From positions 20,701 to 84,700 of the forward strand of contig QJWJ01000522.1 in the NCBI GenBank assembly GCA_003235365.1: a stretch of DNA of 64,000 bases, read 5' to 3'. Made by a program: the position numbers and the translations under genes. Every line of letters begins with the position of its first letter. Position 1 is the stretch's first letter. Below are positions 33,963 through 42,919 of the stretch, one piece after another. This stretch comes from Deltaproteobacteria bacterium. GTDB taxonomy: Bacteria > Myxococcota_A > Polyangia > Polyangiales > Polyangiaceae. The notes below the pieces were generated by a model that saw only the letters and a list, made by a program, of their open reading frames with translations, was not told the origin of the DNA and did not search any database.

Positions 33963-34853
33963 TCAGTCCTCACGTCGATCGGCAAACAGGTCGACTCGGA
34001 CGGAGCCCGAGCCGACTTCGATCACGCCGGCCAACTCGGGATCGCCGTAGCGCGCCCTGCCTGTGAACACCGTCAGGTTGTCTCGATGACGGTAGATGCC
34101 GCAACCGTGCGTGTGCCCGCACAGAACCGTAATTCGCGTGCGCGGCCACGCCTCGGCCACGGCGTCGACGACGTCACCCAGCGCCTTGCTGCTGAAGAAG
34201 GGCGCCCAGTAGTCGTTGCTCGACTCGCCGGCGTGCCAAGCCGCCGCCTGAAACGGCGGCACGTGGGTGGCGACGATGACTTCGTCGGGAACTTGGGTCG
34301 GGTGTCCGTCGTCGTAGCGGTCCGCAGACAACACGGTGTGTAGCTGGTCGCGGAGCAAACGAGCCTCGGCATCCGCGCGGCGTTCGCACGTGGCCAACAG
34401 CTTTTGCCGACTGTCGTCTCGAGCTTCGAACAGCTCGGCGATCCGCACGAAATCCGTCAACTGCAGCGCCGTGTTTCGGTCGCCGTTGCGCGCGTCGTAC
34501 CAACCGTCCACGCCGAGCAGTACGACGTGCTGGGCAAGCCACGCCGGGCCCTGCCTGAGCCAGTGCAGGTTCGACACTCGACTGCAGAGGTCGTCGACCG
34601 CGGGAACCACCTCGGCAAACGATCCCCCATAAAAATCATGGTTCCCCAACACGAAGTGGACGGGACGTTCGAACCCTGACGCCAGCTCGCCGAGAATGTG
34701 CACGACGCTCGGCGCCTCGCCGATGTCTCCGGTGACGATCAGCCCCGCACAATCGGGCGATGCGCGCAGCAGCCCGACGCCGAAATCACGTGCGGCGGAA
34801 GGCTGCGACAAATGGTCGAGATGAACGTCGGTCGCCCAAAGCCAATCGGACAT
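33963..34853 (-). CDS. Calcineurin-like metallophosphoesterase
   Basis: 296 residues with the binuclear-metal motifs in order: WATDVHLDHL (D-H), GLIVTGDIGE (GD), FVLGNHDFYGG (GNHD), VIVATHVPPF (H) and VLCGHTHGCG (GHTH). It is a cytoplasmic phosphoesterase of unknown substrate. The start MSDWLWATD at 34853 places the first motif near the N-terminus. An ATG at 34880 is possible. A gap of about 100 bases follows on the downstream side to the transporter-fusion gene on the same strand. Confidence 0.87.
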   Translation of the reverse strand: MSDWLWATDVHLDHLSQPSAARDFGVGLLRASPDCAGLIVTGDIGEAPSVVHILGELASGFERPVHFVLGNHDFYGGSFAEVVPAVDDLCSRVSNLHWLRQGPAWLAQHVVLLGVDGWYDARNGDRNTALQLTDFVRIAELFEARDDSRQKLLATCERRADAEARLLRDQLHTVLSADRYDDGHPTQVPDEVIVATHVPPFQAAAWHAGESSNDYWAPFFSSKALGDVVDAVAEAWPRTRITVLCGHTHGCGIYRHRDNLTVFTGRARYGDPELAGVIEVGSGSVRVDLFADRRED

Positions 34854-34940
34854 GCGACTCAGAGCATAGAGCATCTCCACACGAGTCGAAGCATCGACGC
34901 GACTTGGTCACCGGTCTCCGCCGCTACCGAACGCCAGGCC

Positions 34941-35384
34941 TCACGTGCCGAAGCTGCGCTCGGCGCTGACGCCACAGAACTCGCGCAGTCGGGCGCGCTC
35001 CGCATCGTCGAGCACGTCGCTCAGCCAGTCGACGAGTTCGTAGGCGTTCGTGAACAGCCGGCGGTCCGCGTTATCCCCCTCCCGTACCAAGCGTTGAAAC
35101 TGCAGAATGGCGAGCGGCGACTCGGTGGATGCCAGAGCCGCGCTGCGCAGCAGCCGTGGATTGTTGTGCTTGAGGCGCTCCGCGAGCAGATTCGCGGCGG
35201 GTTCGGACATCAGCGGGCAGCGGCGCCAATCGGCAATGAACACGGCCTTTTGACCCTTCGGCACGCTGCGGACCGCGCCCTCGATCAGGTCGAGCAAGCC
35301 TTGCACGTCCCTGTCGTCGCGGTAGCCAGCGGCTACACGTACCTCCACCAGACGCCCCACCCGCACCTCGGCTGTGTTCTGCAT
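34941..35384 (-). CDS. Hypothetical protein, STAS-like length
   Basis: 147 soluble residues. The alternating pattern (VEVRVAAGYRDDRDVQGLLDLIEGAV, KAVFIADWRRCPLMSEPAANLLAERL, RSAALASTESPLAILQFQRLVRE) suggests a small alpha/beta fold similar to STAS-type or SpoIIAA-like domains. I cannot name the family with confidence. ACGGGGGC precedes the ATG at 35384, and a GTG at 35408 is an alternative. It lies upstream of the metallophosphoesterase on the same strand, 87 bases apart. Confidence 0.6.
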   Translation of the reverse strand: MQNTAEVRVGRLVEVRVAAGYRDDRDVQGLLDLIEGAVRSVPKGQKAVFIADWRRCPLMSEPAANLLAERLKHNNPRLLRSAALASTESPLAILQFQRLVREGDNADRRLFTNAYELVDWLSDVLDDAERARLREFCGVSAERSFGT

Positions 35385-35540
35385 GCCCCCGTGTAAACGG
35401 CGTGACACTTCAATTGCGTAACGGGTCGCACGCGAGGCGGTGTCCCCAAGCAGGTCAGCAGCAGGGCTGCCCCAGCAGAAGCCGAACCGCGCAGCTGCAA
35501 CAAACAGCGGACCGACGGTGGCGTAGGGATTGAAGTTCGT

Positions 35541-35690
35541 TCAGCTCAGCAGGCCGATGATCTGCAGCAGCGAAACCAAACCGACCGTGCCGAGGCCAAC
35601 CAGCGACGTTGCGATCGCCAAAACTCCCGTCGCGTCCAACGCCTCGTCATTGGCGGAGGGGACGGGCAACTCGTTGGCTAAGTCGGACAT
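35541..35690 (-). CDS. 49-residue small membrane protein
   Basis: A short reading frame below usual length cut-offs. It has an acidic N-terminus (MSDLANELPVPSANDEALDA) and one hydrophobic helix (TGVLAIATSLVGLGTVGLVSLL), ending QIIGLLS. GAGGAAA lies six or seven bases before the ATG, a near-ideal ribosome binding site. Composition, site and single membrane helix support a real small protein, perhaps a regulatory membrane peptide or small exported peptide. There are no obvious partners. It is oriented like the neighbouring STAS-like gene but not close enough to be clearly in its operon. Confidence 0.5.
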   Translation of the reverse strand: MSDLANELPVPSANDEALDATGVLAIATSLVGLGTVGLVSLLQIIGLLS

Positions 35691-35979
35691 CGGATTTCCT
35701 CGCAGTCCCCGCTGAACGATTGCGGAGTATGCCCTTACAGATGCCTACACCAAGCCACACTGGCAATAGTGCTCTTTGCGCCTGGCGTCATTGGGCCAAA
35801 AAGCGTTCCGCATCGGACGAGTCGTCGCACACCTGCAACATTCAGGACTTACAGGGCGTTCCAAATCAGACCCGTCGACGCCACCGTCACGCGAGCTTAC
35901 CGCCGCTGGTGCAGAACGCGTGGTTTCGGTGAGACGCGAGTGTTCGGGCGATCGCGCGTATCGGCAAGTCGATCGGTAC

Positions 35980-36714
35980 CTAGCCGTAACAGGCGAGCAG
36001 ACTCGAAGTAATCGGGTTGTCCGGCGCGAGGTTGGCCTGGTCGTACAAGGCCTGGGGCGACAATGGCAAGCGATGCAGCATCACGGTGGGCCGCCCCTCC
36101 TCGACCCAGATGCTCGCGTACTCGGCGTGTGGCAAGATCACCGGCGCGGTCCCGCTCACGCTCTGCTCGAACGGCATGCCGACGCTCCCGGGATTGACCA
36201 CCCACTTGCCGCGGTGTTGCCGCAACATCTGCAAGTGCGTGTGGCCCCCCGCGTAAACGAGAGCATCGACGTCACCGAGCTCCGCGTCGAGCTGCTCTGG
36301 CGGCGTGACGGCGAGCAACTCGGTCATGTGAGAGGACGGCGTGCCGTGGTATAGGTAAACACCCACACCGTCGAGCTCGAGGCGCAGCGTGCTCGAAAAC
36401 GACGCCAAGAAGTCGAGCTCTGCCTGCCCGAGTCGCTGCCGGCACCACTGCACGGCGTCCACCACGACTGGCGCTTCGGTATAGGAGTGAATGAGATCGG
36501 GATCGAGCATGAACGCGTCGTGGTTGCCCATGATGCACGGACACCCCAACTCGACTAGTCGCGCGATGACCTCGTTCGGTTTGGGCCCAAGCGTCGCCAC
36601 GTCGCCCAAGCACACCACCTGGTCGATCCCACGCCGCTCGACGTCCGCCAGCACGGCGTCGAGAGCCAGCAGATTCGCGTGCAGGTCCGAGATCAGCGCG
36701 AGGGATTGGGGCAT
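35980..36714 (-). CDS. YfcE/MJ0936-type metallophosphoesterase
   Basis: 244 residues: SLALISDLHANLLALDAVL (D-H), QVVCLGDVATLGPKPNEV (GD), CIMGNHD (GNHD), VYLYHGTP (H) and VYAGGHTHLQM (GHTH), then VVNPGSVGMP, which is the C-terminal signature of the YfcE/MJ0936 phosphodiesterases. It is likely a cytoplasmic phosphodiesterase of small nucleotides or phosphoesters. The start MPQSLALISD at 36714 excludes a 90-codon upstream frame that overlaps the tRNA. Confidence 0.88.
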   Translation of the reverse strand: MPQSLALISDLHANLLALDAVLADVERRGIDQVVCLGDVATLGPKPNEVIARLVELGCPCIMGNHDAFMLDPDLIHSYTEAPVVVDAVQWCRQRLGQAELDFLASFSSTLRLELDGVGVYLYHGTPSSHMTELLAVTPPEQLDAELGDVDALVYAGGHTHLQMLRQHRGKWVVNPGSVGMPFEQSVSGTAPVILPHAEYASIWVEEGRPTVMLHRLPLSPQALYDQANLAPDNPITSSLLACYG

Positions 36715-36886
36715 CACCAAAAAGCTTGCGAGATCCCAGGGGTTGGAGCCACAAAGAAAGGCCCTCCACGGCGCCCCTCTGGCCCGTCCGGAGCGCCAGA
36801 CCTGCCCATCGCACCCCAATCCCCCCACTTTGCCCCTCCCCCGCGCTTGCACCCACACCGCCCCCCCACTAAGGTTCCGCTCCCGC

Positions 36887-36968
36887 GCGCGAGTGGCGGA
36901 ATTGGCAGACGCACCGGATTTAGGTTCCGGCGTAGAGATACGTGGAGGTTCGAGTCCTCTCTCGCGCA
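36887..36968 (+). tRNA. tRNA-Leu (anticodon UAG)
   Basis: The acceptor stem GCGCGAG (36887-36893) pairs with CTCGCGC (36961-36967). The anticodon stem CCGGA/TCCGG encloses the loop TTTAGGT, giving anticodon TAG, which reads CUA and CUG Leu codons. The D-arm GGCGGAATTGGCAGAC is typical of leucine tRNAs, with a short variable arm, and TTCGAGT forms the T loop. Base 36968 is the discriminator A. CCA is not encoded. Confidence 0.95.
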
Positions 36969-36972
36969 CAAG

Positions 36973-36994
36973 AGCCCAGCCCATAGGCTGGGCT
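36973..36994 (+). terminator. Terminator of the tRNA gene
   Basis: A perfect nine-base hairpin AGCCCAGCC / GGCTGGGCT with a CATA loop, followed by TTTG, begins four bases after the tRNA discriminator. Confidence 0.85.
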
Positions 36995-37021
36995 TTGTGC
37001 TCGAGAGGGCCTCAGGGGAAC

Positions 37022-37171
37022 CAGTCGCCGCTCTGCGGCTCCTTCGTTCGCGCGAGTCCTCTCTCGCGCTCGAACAGACCAGCCTTGGCAACGCTTTCCG
37101 GCGCGAGTGGGAATCGGGGGAAACAGTCGCCGCTCTGCGGCTCCTTCGTTCGCGCGAGTCCTCTCTCGCGC
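37022..37171. repeat. Pair of 48-bp direct repeats ending in the tRNA-Leu 3' sequence
   Basis: Identical copies occupy 37022-37069 and 37124-37171, 102 bases apart. The last part of each (CGAGTCCTCTCTCGCGC) is identical to bases 36951-36967 of the tRNA 3' arm. In the repeats this is preceded by GCG, so GCGCGAG-TCCTCT-CTCGCGC also forms a hairpin. A further ten bases matching the tRNA 5' end (GCGCGAGTGG) lie at 37101-37110. The pattern may be remnants of integration or duplication at the tRNA. Confidence 0.75.
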
Positions 37172-37306
37172 ACGATTCGGGAATGACTGAGGAAACGGAA
37201 ATCGGGGTGGGGGGCGATCGCCCGGGCGGCATGGTGCGCGAGAATTCATTGCGGGTCCTGACTCGGCTCTCATGCTCAGTGGTCACGCGACCCAAGCGGA
37301 GGCTCG

Positions 37307-38995
37307 ATGACAAACGCTCAACCCTCGTTCATGCGCGGCTACCAGCGGCTCGACTTCCGAGAGCTCCGCCGCCGCGCCCGGACTCACGCGGAGGTGTTGC
37401 GATGCGCAGCGGACGCGGGGCGAGCCGTCGCGGAAGTGCTGCATTGGGACGAGCTGCGTTCCCAGACGCACACCATGTGGAACTGCGCTCGCTTGTACCA
37501 TACCGTCGATTCCACGAGTGAGTCGGCGCGTGCGGAACTGCAGTTCTGGAACACGCATACGGGCGATATCGCCGAGATCGACGCGACCTTCGGCGCGGCA
37601 CTGCTCGCATGCCCGCAGAAGCGTGCGCTGGAGGAAACGTTTGGCAGACAGATCTCGAGGCTCGCCCAGTGCGACGGCGCAACAGCAACAAGAAACGCCA
37701 CGTCGCTCTTCGACGAGGAGGCTCATCTGGTTGGTCGTTACCACGAACTCACATCCGAGACCGTGGCTGACATCCGAGGAGCCGCGTTCAACGTGTTGAA
37801 GGTCCGCAAGCTACTCGACTCACCGGACCCAAGCCTTCGTCATCAGGCCTGGACCATCCGAGAACGGTTCTGTCGAGATCACGGCGACGAGCTCGATCAC
37901 ATCTTCGATCGACTGGTAGCGGTTCGCACCCAAATCGCCCGCGCGGCATCGCTGACGAGCTACGTCCAGTTCGGACACTTGTTGAGGAGGCGCATCGGGT
38001 ATTCCGCACAGGACGTCGAGCGATTCCTGACGAACGTGGAGGACCACCTCGTGCCTCTTGCGCATGCTCAAATGGTCAGAAAGCGGGAGCGACGCGACGA
38101 CGGCGAACTCAGACTCTGGGACGAGGAAGCGCCACCATCAGGAGCTGCATCCACCATCGCGTTGGCGCCTTCCGAAGCATTGAGTGCGCTGTCCCGACTA
38201 CTGAGCGAAGTCCACCCGGAATTCGTGCAGTTCATGGAGACGATGACATCCGAGAAGCTGTTCGACATCAACAGTCGTCCCGGAAAAGCCGGGCTCTGCC
38301 AGTGCTGGGTACTTCCAGACGCCCGGCTGCCCTTTGTCGTGGCGCAGATGGACGGCACACCACGTGACGTCTGGAGTCTCTTGCACGAATGCGGGCATGC
38401 ATTTCACGCCTACCGCGCTCGTCACGTACCACTGATGGACTACATCTGGCCAACCAGCGACGGCGCCGAACTCGGAGCGGGTGGGCTGACATACCTTTGC
38501 ATGGGCAACACTTCGCAGTTCTTTGGCGAGCACGCGCAGATAGAGGAGAAGAAAGAACACGAGCGATTGCTCCTATCGATCCTTCGCGGCGCACACATGG
38601 AGCGGTTTCAGCACGCCGTCTACTCTCGACCCAGCATCAGCTCGCGCGAACGGCGCGAAATGTGGGCAGCGCTCGAACGAGTCTACTTCCCGTGGCGCCA
38701 GTACCCCGCAGCGTTTCCGGCTCTCCGGGAAGGCGCTGGCTTCGCGCTGATCCCTCACCTTTTCGCGTGGCCGTTCTCCGGTCTCGACTTCGCGCTCGCT
38801 TCCGTGAGCGTCCAGTTTCACAGGCGCGCGAAGCACGACCGTCGGCAAGCGGCGGCTGACTATGTTGCGCTGTGCGACCTGGGAGGAACCCGCTCCTTCG
38901 TGGAGCTGCTCGAGACCGGAAACCTCGATTCGCCATTCGAAGCGGGTACGATACGCGACATGGCCGCGTACTTGGCTTCGGTGCTCGAGGCATGA
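37307..38995 (+). CDS. Peptidase family M3 (oligoendopeptidase-like)
   Basis: 562 residues. HECGH at 360-364 is the zinc-binding motif, with E361 catalytic, and E388 in GAELGAGG is 24 residues further on, the M3 spacing for the third zinc ligand. The protein is soluble with long helical segments, and the C-terminal half has FAWPFSGLDFALASVSVQFHRR. It matches oligoendopeptidase F-type enzymes in length, slightly shorter than the usual about 600. It would cleave short peptides in the cytoplasm. The start follows AAGCGGAGGCTCG. It has no operon partner. Confidence 0.88.
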   Translation: MTNAQPSFMRGYQRLDFRELRRRARTHAEVLRCAADAGRAVAEVLHWDELRSQTHTMWNCARLYHTVDSTSESARAELQFWNTHTGDIAEIDATFGAALLACPQKRALEETFGRQISRLAQCDGATATRNATSLFDEEAHLVGRYHELTSETVADIRGAAFNVLKVRKLLDSPDPSLRHQAWTIRERFCRDHGDELDHIFDRLVAVRTQIARAASLTSYVQFGHLLRRRIGYSAQDVERFLTNVEDHLVPLAHAQMVRKRERRDDGELRLWDEEAPPSGAASTIALAPSEALSALSRLLSEVHPEFVQFMETMTSEKLFDINSRPGKAGLCQCWVLPDARLPFVVAQMDGTPRDVWSLLHECGHAFHAYRARHVPLMDYIWPTSDGAELGAGGLTYLCMGNTSQFFGEHAQIEEKKEHERLLLSILRGAHMERFQHAVYSRPSISSRERREMWAALERVYFPWRQYPAAFPALREGAGFALIPHLFAWPFSGLDFALASVSVQFHRRAKHDRRQAAADYVALCDLGGTRSFVELLETGNLDSPFEAGTIRDMAAYLASVLEA

Positions 38996-39022
38996 ATCGT
39001 CACGGCCAGCGCCCCTGACGCT

Positions 39023-40456
39023 TCATTCGAGTGCTTGCATCCCCGCGCCGCAACACCGCTTGTATTTCCTGCCGCTGTTGCACGGGCAGGGGGCGTTGCG
39101 AGAGGGGCGGACGGGAGCGCGGCTGGGCGGGGGTTTGCGCAGTTCGTCTTCGGCGCGGCGGGGCTGGACGTAGGCCAGCGCCAAGGTGCGGCTGTACTGA
39201 CGCGGAACCACCAGCTCTTGGTAGCGCTCGGGCACGTAGAAGTCGCGCGCGTTCATGCGGGCGACCGCAGGCACGAAAAGGAAGGACCGACTCAAATCCT
39301 CCGGCCTCTGGGTGGTAGGCGTGGGAAGAGTGAACAGCATCGCGAGCCTCGTCTCGGCTGGAATTGCTGCGATGACGGCGCGTTCTTCATCGGTGTCGGC
39401 GAGGCATTCGGATAGATGATCCATGAACGCGTCGGCCTCCTGCCGCGGCACATCCATCAGCCCCTGCCGCACGTCGGTCGCGAACTCCTGCGCCAGCACT
39501 CGACCCACGTAGGCCCGGTAGTGCTCGAGCGGGGGGGCGTCGTCAGGGGGCTTCGCCCGCATCAGGAACTTGGAGATCTCTGCTTGATAGCGCTGGTGGC
39601 GGTGGCCGATGGCGGCCAGCCCCCAACCGTAGCCGGACACGCCTTCCCCCAGTGCGGTGGTGTCGAAACCGGCCTTCAGCGGGCGCAGAAACGCTTTCGG
39701 CATGCGCGCCGCAAACCAGGCACCGCGCAGGGCCCACGTCTGTAGTCCCGTCTTCCACAGCAGCAGCAAGAACCACAGCCGATAGCGTTCGGAGGATGCT
39801 TCGGTGTCGTCGAGCTTCTCGAAGGTGCGCTGCATCACCTCCGGTCTATCCCCGACCAAAGACAACAAATGCAGCACCGACCACAACGTTTGCCAGTAGG
39901 CCTTCAGCAGCGGCTCCGAACGCTTGCCGACGCGCTTGACACCCTTGAGGCGCTCGTAGCCCGTTTCCAGCAATACCAAAGCACGCACCAACGCATCGGC
40001 GTACAGGGACCCGACGCACGGGCTCCACGTCACCAGATCGTCGAACTGTTCTTGGGTGACCGTGTTGCCAGCCTTCAGCACACGCTCGAGCAGTTGGTCG
40101 CAGTGTCGCCGATTGCCTCCCGCGCTGTGTTGGATGAGCGCGCGCAACGCGTCGATCTGGCCGCCCAGGTGATCGAGTGTTCCGCGGCGGATCAGCGGCA
40201 GGTCGTCCCCCACGCGCATGCCTTCACCGAGACACGTCACGAAACGTCCCTCGCGTGTCACGATCACGTATGGGCCGCGATCGCCATCAGCCAGCGAGAT
40301 CGCGACGCGCTCGACGTGATCGCTCAACGCCTGATGACCGAGAATGTAACGCACCAACTCGTGATCGCGGTACAGCCCCAACGCCAACTCGGCGTGCTGC
40401 GCGCCCAGTCGATCGATCCGAGACAGGAAATGCTCGGCGTGAGTGGTAAACGACAT
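39023..40456 (-). CDS. SEC-C motif protein
   Basis: 477 residues. The C-terminus RNAPCPCNSGRKYKRCCG is a SEC-C zinc-binding motif as in SecA. The preceding Arg/Pro stretch links it to a large helical region with no named domain that I recognise (EHYRAYVGRVLAQEFATDVRQGLMDVP, SRSFLFVPAVARMNARDFYVPERY). The N-terminal region has an acidic beta part (VERVAISLADGDRGPYVIVTREGRFVTCLGEG). The function is unknown. The SEC-C motif implies zinc binding and interaction with protein partners. The start at 40456 has GGAGACTAGTC upstream. Confidence 0.8.
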   Translation of the reverse strand: MSFTTHAEHFLSRIDRLGAQHAELALGLYRDHELVRYILGHQALSDHVERVAISLADGDRGPYVIVTREGRFVTCLGEGMRVGDDLPLIRRGTLDHLGGQIDALRALIQHSAGGNRRHCDQLLERVLKAGNTVTQEQFDDLVTWSPCVGSLYADALVRALVLLETGYERLKGVKRVGKRSEPLLKAYWQTLWSVLHLLSLVGDRPEVMQRTFEKLDDTEASSERYRLWFLLLLWKTGLQTWALRGAWFAARMPKAFLRPLKAGFDTTALGEGVSGYGWGLAAIGHRHQRYQAEISKFLMRAKPPDDAPPLEHYRAYVGRVLAQEFATDVRQGLMDVPRQEADAFMDHLSECLADTDEERAVIAAIPAETRLAMLFTLPTPTTQRPEDLSRSFLFVPAVARMNARDFYVPERYQELVVPRQYSRTLALAYVQPRRAEDELRKPPPSRAPVRPSRNAPCPCNSGRKYKRCCGAGMQALE

Positions 40457-40744
40457 GACTAGTCTCCTGCAGAGTGCGTGCGGTGCATGGTGACGGGGAG
40501 AGCGGGCATCAGTCAACCGTCGGGTGTGCCAGGCGACGAAGCCCCTCTATCGCTTCCGCAGGCGCAGTGAAATTGGAGCACCTACGATATCCTGCGCCAC
40601 GCAGGGTAGCTATCGCGACCACCCGCAGCCTAATCCACTGCGCAAACCATGACGCAACGAGACAAGCTTGATTTCACCCTATCCGCTCGGCACACACGAG
40701 CCGCGTCGGGAGATCGATGTCGCAATGACGTTGATATCCCAGCA

Positions 40745-41071
40745 ATGAGCGCTCTGAGTGAACAGTTCGGCGAGCTGTTGGCAGACCGTCCCGACGAACC
40801 CGTGTCGTTCGAACGTGTGAAGGCTGCTAGGGCCAAGGGCCAGACCTACCTGATGGCGTGCATCGCGCTGGCTCTCGGCCGCTACTGCGACGACGACGAT
40901 CCAGCCTGCGTGCGGATCCGAGCCCAGCTGCTCAAACCAGTGCTCGATCAGAACAACGCCATCGCCAGCTACTTGTCGCGCCGCCGCCCGACACCCGACG
41001 TCGATCCACAGACCGGCAACGAGCTGCCCGATCCCGATCCCACGGACGACGGCCTGCCCGTCGCATCCTGA
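40745..41071 (+). CDS. Hypothetical protein
   Basis: 108 residues that I do not recognise. An N-terminal helical part (SALSEQFGELLADRPDEPVSFERVKAARAKGQ) precedes an acidic region (RYCDDDDPACVRIRAQLLKPVL) and an Asp/Pro-rich tail. The ATG at 40745 is preferred to one at 40649. The ribosome binding site is weak. Confidence 0.45.
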   Translation: MSALSEQFGELLADRPDEPVSFERVKAARAKGQTYLMACIALALGRYCDDDDPACVRIRAQLLKPVLDQNNAIASYLSRRRPTPDVDPQTGNELPDPDPTDDGLPVAS

Positions 41072-41566
41072 CGGACCCCATCGCGGGCAGCACCCCGCCA
41101 GGCGGCACTGCCAAGCGGCACTGCCAGGGGCAACCGGCACTGCCGAATCGGACCTGCAAGACCCGAGTCGACGTCGACTCAGCGTCGCCCAAACCGCACG
41201 CTGGCTCGACGCCGAACCCGGTTCGCCGATGCCCAGGCAGCCGATCCCGGCGGCAGCAGCAACAAAGCCGAACGCAATCCAATACCGTCGCGGCCCCACC
41301 CAATGCGGATCTCCACCTCGTTCGACCCCCTGTCGAGCCGACCCAGAGTTGCCTCCGACCAGGTGCGACCCCCTGTCGCCTCGACCCAGACACTCCGCGC
41401 TCCGAAACTCGGCGCTGGGACCGCCGATCGATGTTGGCACCACGCTAGAGCAGCCGTGGCCGCAGTGTCTAGGCATCGAGCAAGGCCCGCCGGATGGTCG
41501 TCGGATCGCCGCGGGATCTGGTGCAGGAAACTGGACATCTGAACGTTCGATCAGTATTCGGACCCC
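41072..41566. other. 495-base intergenic region with imperfect repeats
   Basis: No accepted gene. It has clustered short repeats: GCGGCACTGCCA-type units at about 41103-41148, and a pair sharing CGACCCCCTGTCG then CGACCCAGA at 41323-41348 and 41366-41390 (43-base spacing). Minus-strand frames crossing it have protein-unlike composition. It may be degraded coding sequence. Confidence 0.45.
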
Positions 41567-41821
41567 ATGAGCGACCTGGCGCAGGAGTTCTCCGATCGAG
41601 TCGCCGAGTTCGTCGAATCGCGCTCGGCGTTCACCGCCGCGGAGCTCCGTGCGCACCTGGTCGACCGGGGCTTTCGTCGGTTGTCCGCTGCGTTGATGTT
41701 GCAGTGGCTCGAGCATTGGGTCGCCAACGGTCTGTACGCATCGGACGATTTTCGGCGCAACCCCGACGGCTCGTACTCGTGCGTCTGGGCGGAACCGGCA
41801 GCGCAACGCACAGCGTCATGA
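41567..41821 (+). CDS. Small hypothetical protein
   Basis: 84 residues (MSDLAQEFSDRVAEF...). The middle (AAELRAHLVDRGFRRLSAALMLQWLEHWVANGLYASDDF) reads like a short winged-helix unit, followed by FRRNPDGSYSCVWAEP. The family is not recognised. It is convergent with the XRE-cupin gene. Confidence 0.5.
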   Translation: MSDLAQEFSDRVAEFVESRSAFTAAELRAHLVDRGFRRLSAALMLQWLEHWVANGLYASDDFRRNPDGSYSCVWAEPAAQRTAS

Positions 41822-41864
41822 TGGAGGGCGACGTGGGTTCGTCGGGACTGGAGTGGCTGCCCGA

Positions 41865-42446
41865 TCAGGGCTCGCGCGTCAGCGGCGGTCGCGCGGGCGC
41901 CAGGGCGATCACGCTGAAGGCGCGGGCGACCGAGCGCCCCAGGTTGGTGTAACTGTGACGTTGGCTGCCGTGAAAGGCGGCCACGTCGCCCGCACCGAGC
42001 CGGTAGCTCTCTCCAGCGACGCGCAGCTCCAGTTGCCCGGTCACCACCGACAGGTACTCGCGCGTGCCCATCGTGTGAGGAATGCCGGTCAGTGTTCTTC
42101 CCGGTGGGATCACGAGCTGTTCGATGTCCAGCCCCTCGACTCGCTCGGGCAGCAGGTTGCGCACGGTGACCCCACCGCGTTCACGCTGCAACAGATCGGC
42201 CTCTTTGACGACTCGCGTCTGTGACGCACGCGCTTCGAGTAGCTCCTCGAGGTGTACATCGAGGGCGCGCGCAACGCGCAACGCGACGTCGAGGGTCGGA
42301 TTGGCCGTGCCCGATTCGAGGAGCGAGAGCGTCGTGCGCGGGATCCCGGCGCGCTTGGCCAGCTGCGCCTGAGAGAAGCCCCGCGCCGCGCGCAATGCCT
42401 TGACGTTCTGCGCCAAACCAGCAGCAAAGTCGAACGGGTCGTTCAC
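41865..42446 (-). CDS. XRE-family regulator with C-terminal cupin
   Basis: 193 residues. The HTH covers about 10-70 (LAQNVKALRAARGFSQAQLAKRAGIPRTTLSLLESG). It is followed by a cupin barrel (about 95-185) with PPGRTLTGIPHTMGTREYLSVVTGQLELRVAGE and RLGAGDVAAFHGSQRHSYTNLG. In this family the cupin senses a small ligand such as a metabolite or metal-chelated anion. Its ATG overlaps the VOC gene stop by four bases, so the two are co-translated. It likely controls this operon. Confidence 0.88.
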   Translation of the reverse strand: MNDPFDFAAGLAQNVKALRAARGFSQAQLAKRAGIPRTTLSLLESGTANPTLDVALRVARALDVHLEELLEARASQTRVVKEADLLQRERGGVTVRNLLPERVEGLDIEQLVIPPGRTLTGIPHTMGTREYLSVVTGQLELRVAGESYRLGAGDVAAFHGSQRHSYTNLGRSVARAFSVIALAPARPPLTREP

Positions 42447-42919
42447 GCAGCGGGTCCGGGTGCTGGTTCGAGGGGGTCGAAGCGAACGGTATCGTCGTGC
42501 CAGTTGACGACCTCGATCTGATGTCCCGTCGGATCAGTCAAATAGTACGACGTGGAGTGCGGCCACGTGACGGGACCACCGTACAGAAAATCGACGCCGA
42601 GCTGCGCGGCCAGGCGCTCGAACGCCGCTCCGTCCTCGATCCGGAGGGCGAAGTGCCGGACGTCTTGCACCACGGGGCGCTCGGGATACTTCGGCCCCGT
42701 GGGAACCGAGCCGTGTTCGTACAAGCACAGCATGGCCTCGCCGCTACGGAGGATCAGCCACGGGATGTCCTCGTCGGGCGCGCCCCGCTCGACCACTTCG
42801 AAGCCCAGCAGAGCTCGATAGAATTCGACACTCTGCGAGAGGTTTCGAACCGTCATGTTCAAGTGATCCCAATGTCGAACGCGGACAGGGTGTGAACTTG
42901 GATTGGTGGAATTCAGCAT
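42443..42919 (-). CDS. VOC/glyoxalase-superfamily protein
   Basis: 158 residues. The paired beta-alpha-beta-beta-beta modules carry HWDHLNMTVRNLSQSVEFYRALLGF, then WLILRSGEAMLCLYEHG and DVRHFALRIED, and end DPTGHQIEVVNW. The four usual metal ligands appear as His, Glu, His and Glu in these motifs. Glyoxalase I, a dioxygenase or fosfomycin-type thiol transferase are all possible. The substrate is unknown. The start at 42919 has AAAGGAAC upstream. It is the first gene of the XRE-cupin operon. Confidence 0.85.
   Translation of the reverse strand: MLNSTNPSSHPVRVRHWDHLNMTVRNLSQSVEFYRALLGFEVVERGAPDEDIPWLILRSGEAMLCLYEHGSVPTGPKYPERPVVQDVRHFALRIEDGAAFERLAAQLGVDFLYGGPVTWPHSTSYYLTDPTGHQIEVVNWHDDTVRFDPLEPAPGPAA

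Noticed and set aside
37022..37171. Possible CRISPR or second tRNA gene
   Set aside because: There are only two copies with one gap. The intervening sequence cannot fold with proper D and anticodon arms.
40679..41806. 375-residue minus-strand frame
   Set aside because: It is antisense to small plus-strand genes, compositionally odd, and has no ribosome binding site.
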